This document shows, piece after piece, positions 15,198 to 16,265 of a DNA stretch of 16,265 bases. The position numbers and the translations under genes are program-made. Below the pieces are notes generated by a model, which had not been told where the DNA came from, did no database searches, and saw nothing but the letters and a program-made list of their open reading frames with translations. Position 1 is the first letter of the stretch. Each line of letters opens with the position of its first letter. Where the stretch lies: contig DIUB01000005.1 in the NCBI GenBank assembly GCA_002422265.1, forward strand, positions 1-16,265, in the 5' to 3' direction. Source of the DNA: Geobacter sp. UBA6169 (GTDB lineage Bacteria > Desulfobacterota > Desulfuromonadia > Geobacterales > Pseudopelobacteraceae).

Positions 15198-15992
15198 ATG
15201 GATTTAACAGCATTTTTTCAGGCTCTCACGTCAGTATTCCCGTTTCTGCCAAAGATCTACAACCCGGTAGTTATTGATTACACAACATTATTTACCGTGT
15301 TCTGCTGGCTGATAGCCGCTTCAATCAGCCTTTATTTCAGCATGAACAACTCACGAATCTGGACCAGTATCGGCATCGGTTTCTTCCTGCTGTTCTGGAG
15401 TCAATCGTTCCAGCTCAACCCCTGGCATGAAACCTTCACGATCATGATAGCGATCCACTTCACGATCGGCACCATATCAATTCTGATGGTCAGCCACGGT
15501 ATCCAGGAATACTATCTGTTTACCCGAACCCTGGAAATAACAGGGTCCAAAAAAACCATCTACCTGGGCACCCTGCTGATGATCCTGGTTGCCATCCTGT
15601 TGATCAGTCTCAACCCCAAGCCTTCACTCTATGTTCTGCGCAACTACCGGATGATGAACAACATTGTCTGGACCTTCCTCTGCATCCTGAACCTCTACTA
15701 TGTGGTCAAGATCTATATGGAGATGAAAGACTCACCCATCGCCAACGGCATCGTCTGTCTGGGGCTTGTCTTTGTTTTTGCTCTGATCTGGAAAGCCTCC
15801 GGTATGTATCTGATGATGTATCAGTGGGACAAAGCCTGGATGGATATTATTGAGTTTACCGGCGAATCCACCGATATCAAACTGCACATGGCCAAGGTAG
15901 AAACAGCACGATGGCTGTTCAAGACCTTTAACGTGCTTACCAGCTTCTCGGTGGCAGGCACCTTTATGTACCTCTTCAAACTGCTTCGTTAA
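15198..15992 (+). CDS. Unrecognised seven-helix membrane protein
   Basis: The 264-residue product has about seven hydrophobic helices (near residues 28-46, 52-70, 78-100, 120-138, 152-170, 182-205 and 240-260) and no large soluble domain. I do not recognise the family. Aromatic residues are common, and there are conserved-looking charged loops such as EYYLFTRTLE and HMAKVETARW, but no CxxC, heme or kinase motifs. A GGAGG site at 15188-15192 sets the ATG at 15198. It probably shares the 14086 promoter with the DUF4388-like gene, so it may be the membrane partner or sensor of that protein. A 7TM sensor is one possibility, but there is no direct evidence for it. Confidence 0.75.
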   Translation: MDLTAFFQALTSVFPFLPKIYNPVVIDYTTLFTVFCWLIAASISLYFSMNNSRIWTSIGIGFFLLFWSQSFQLNPWHETFTIMIAIHFTIGTISILMVSHGIQEYYLFTRTLEITGSKKTIYLGTLLMILVAILLISLNPKPSLYVLRNYRMMNNIVWTFLCILNLYYVVKIYMEMKDSPIANGIVCLGLVFVFALIWKASGMYLMMYQWDKAWMDIIEFTGESTDIKLHMAKVETARWLFKTFNVLTSFSVAGTFMYLFKLLR

Positions 15993-16023
15993 ATCAAGTT
16001 TCCATAGTTACAAATATCAGAAG

Positions 16024-16049
16024 GGGGGGCAGCTGACTGGCTGCCCCCC
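16024..16049. other. Very GC-rich hairpin after the membrane protein gene
   Basis: GGGGGGCAGC (16024-16033) pairs perfectly with 16040-16049 around a 6-base loop. No T-tract follows on the + strand. It may protect the mRNA 3' end from exonucleases after termination further downstream. Confidence 0.6.
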
Positions 16050-16058
16050 TCGCGTTAT

Positions 16059-16074
16059 GCGCCCTGACGGGCGC
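16059..16074. other. Short hairpin GCGCCC/GGGCGC
   Basis: Bases 16059-16064 pair with 16069-16074 around a TGAC loop. It is the second of three consecutive stems between the membrane protein gene and tRNA-His. An A-rich run follows on the + strand. Confidence 0.5.
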
Positions 16075-16075
16075 A

Positions 16076-16123
16076 AACAAAACAAAAGGAGCCAGGTTTT
16101 CACCTGACTCCTTGTTTTTGTTT
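16076..16123. terminator. Bidirectional intrinsic terminator
   Basis: A stem of about 12 pairs (16086-16097 with 16102-16113) has one mismatch on the + strand that becomes a G-T wobble on the - strand, around a 4-base loop. On the + strand it is followed by TTGTTTTTGTTTT; on the - strand by TTTTGTTTTGTTT. It can therefore end transcription of the 14205-15992 unit from one side and of tRNA-His from the other. Confidence 0.85.
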
Positions 16124-16201
16124 TGGGGTGGCCAGAGGGATTCGAACCCTCGAATGTATGAGTCACAGTCATATGTGTTCGGCCTCTTCACCATGGCCAC
16201 C
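16124..16201 (-). tRNA. tRNA-His (anticodon GTG)
   Basis: Read on the - strand, the cloverleaf is complete. The acceptor stem GTGGCCA pairs with TGGCCAC, with the extra 5' G (position -1, base 16201) opposite C73, the identity feature of tRNA-His. The D arm is GTG/CAC. The anticodon stem is TATGA/TCATA with loop CTGTGAC, anticodon GTG. The T arm is GAGGG/CCCTC with TTCGAAT loop. The CCA end is encoded at 16126-16124. A terminator follows immediately. The charging enzyme, hisS, is also in this window. Confidence 0.97.
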
Positions 16202-16233
16202 GCAGCTGAACTTCCCGAACAAAAGTATCCGGT

Positions 16234-16263
16234 CTTATAGCAGTAAAGGTGCCGGTGATGCAA
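16234..16263 (-). promoter_or_regulatory. Candidate promoter for tRNA-His
   Basis: On the - strand, a -10-like TATAAG (16239-16234) lies 18 bases after a weak -35-like TTGCAT (16263-16258). Transcription would start about 25 bases before the tRNA. The -35 match is poor (TTG only), so this is tentative. Confidence 0.4.
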
Positions 16264-16265
16264 CT

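Noticed and set aside
15994..16263. An 89-codon open frame on the - strand at the window end
   Set aside because: It is read through the tRNA-His gene and the terminator hairpins and cannot be a protein gene.

Overview
The window looks like a chromosomal segment from a Gram-negative deltaproteobacterium-type organism. The Geobacter lineage is my best guess, based on mono- and multi-heme c-type cytochromes, a GGDEF response regulator, a DUF4388-like protein and the overall gene style; I could not search a database to confirm it. I see no insertion sequence, prophage or CRISPR array. The genes are tightly packed, mostly with short overlaps and clear Shine-Dalgarno sites.

Region 1 (1-5986, + strand) is the distal part of a cbb3-type cytochrome c oxidase operon. 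It holds the end of a c-type cytochrome subunit (probably the C-terminus of CcoO with an extra heme domain), ccoQ, a short one-heme ccoP, and then the assembly genes ccoG, ccoH (fixH), ccoI (fixI), ccoS and a DsbD_2/UreH-like membrane protein. ccoS is only 54 codons long and easily missed. Together these encode the structural end of a high-affinity oxidase and the copper-handling machinery for its active site.

Region 2 (6034-14017, - strand) converges on region 1. In transcription order it reads comEC, a response regulator-GAF-GGDEF protein, hisS, and two membrane proteins resembling subunit I of cytochrome bd. The first of these membrane proteins carries three C-terminal c-type heme domains, two of which are a visible tandem duplication. 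Gaps are 6 and 9 bases at the upstream junctions, and the last two junctions are 4-base ATGA overlaps, so this appears to be one operon. The bd-like/cytochrome c pair is the most unusual content of the window. A plausible but untested idea is that it moves electrons between quinol and periplasmic cytochrome c, possibly towards the neighbouring cbb3 oxidase.

Region 3 (14018-15992, + strand) starts with a divergent intergenic region that carries a very good sigma-70 promoter. It drives a two-gene unit: a protein with two DUF4388-like domains and a helical tail, and a seven-helix membrane protein I do not recognise.

Region 4 (15993-16265) contains two compact hairpins, a bidirectional intrinsic terminator, and a tRNA-His(GTG) gene with an encoded CCA end on the - strand.
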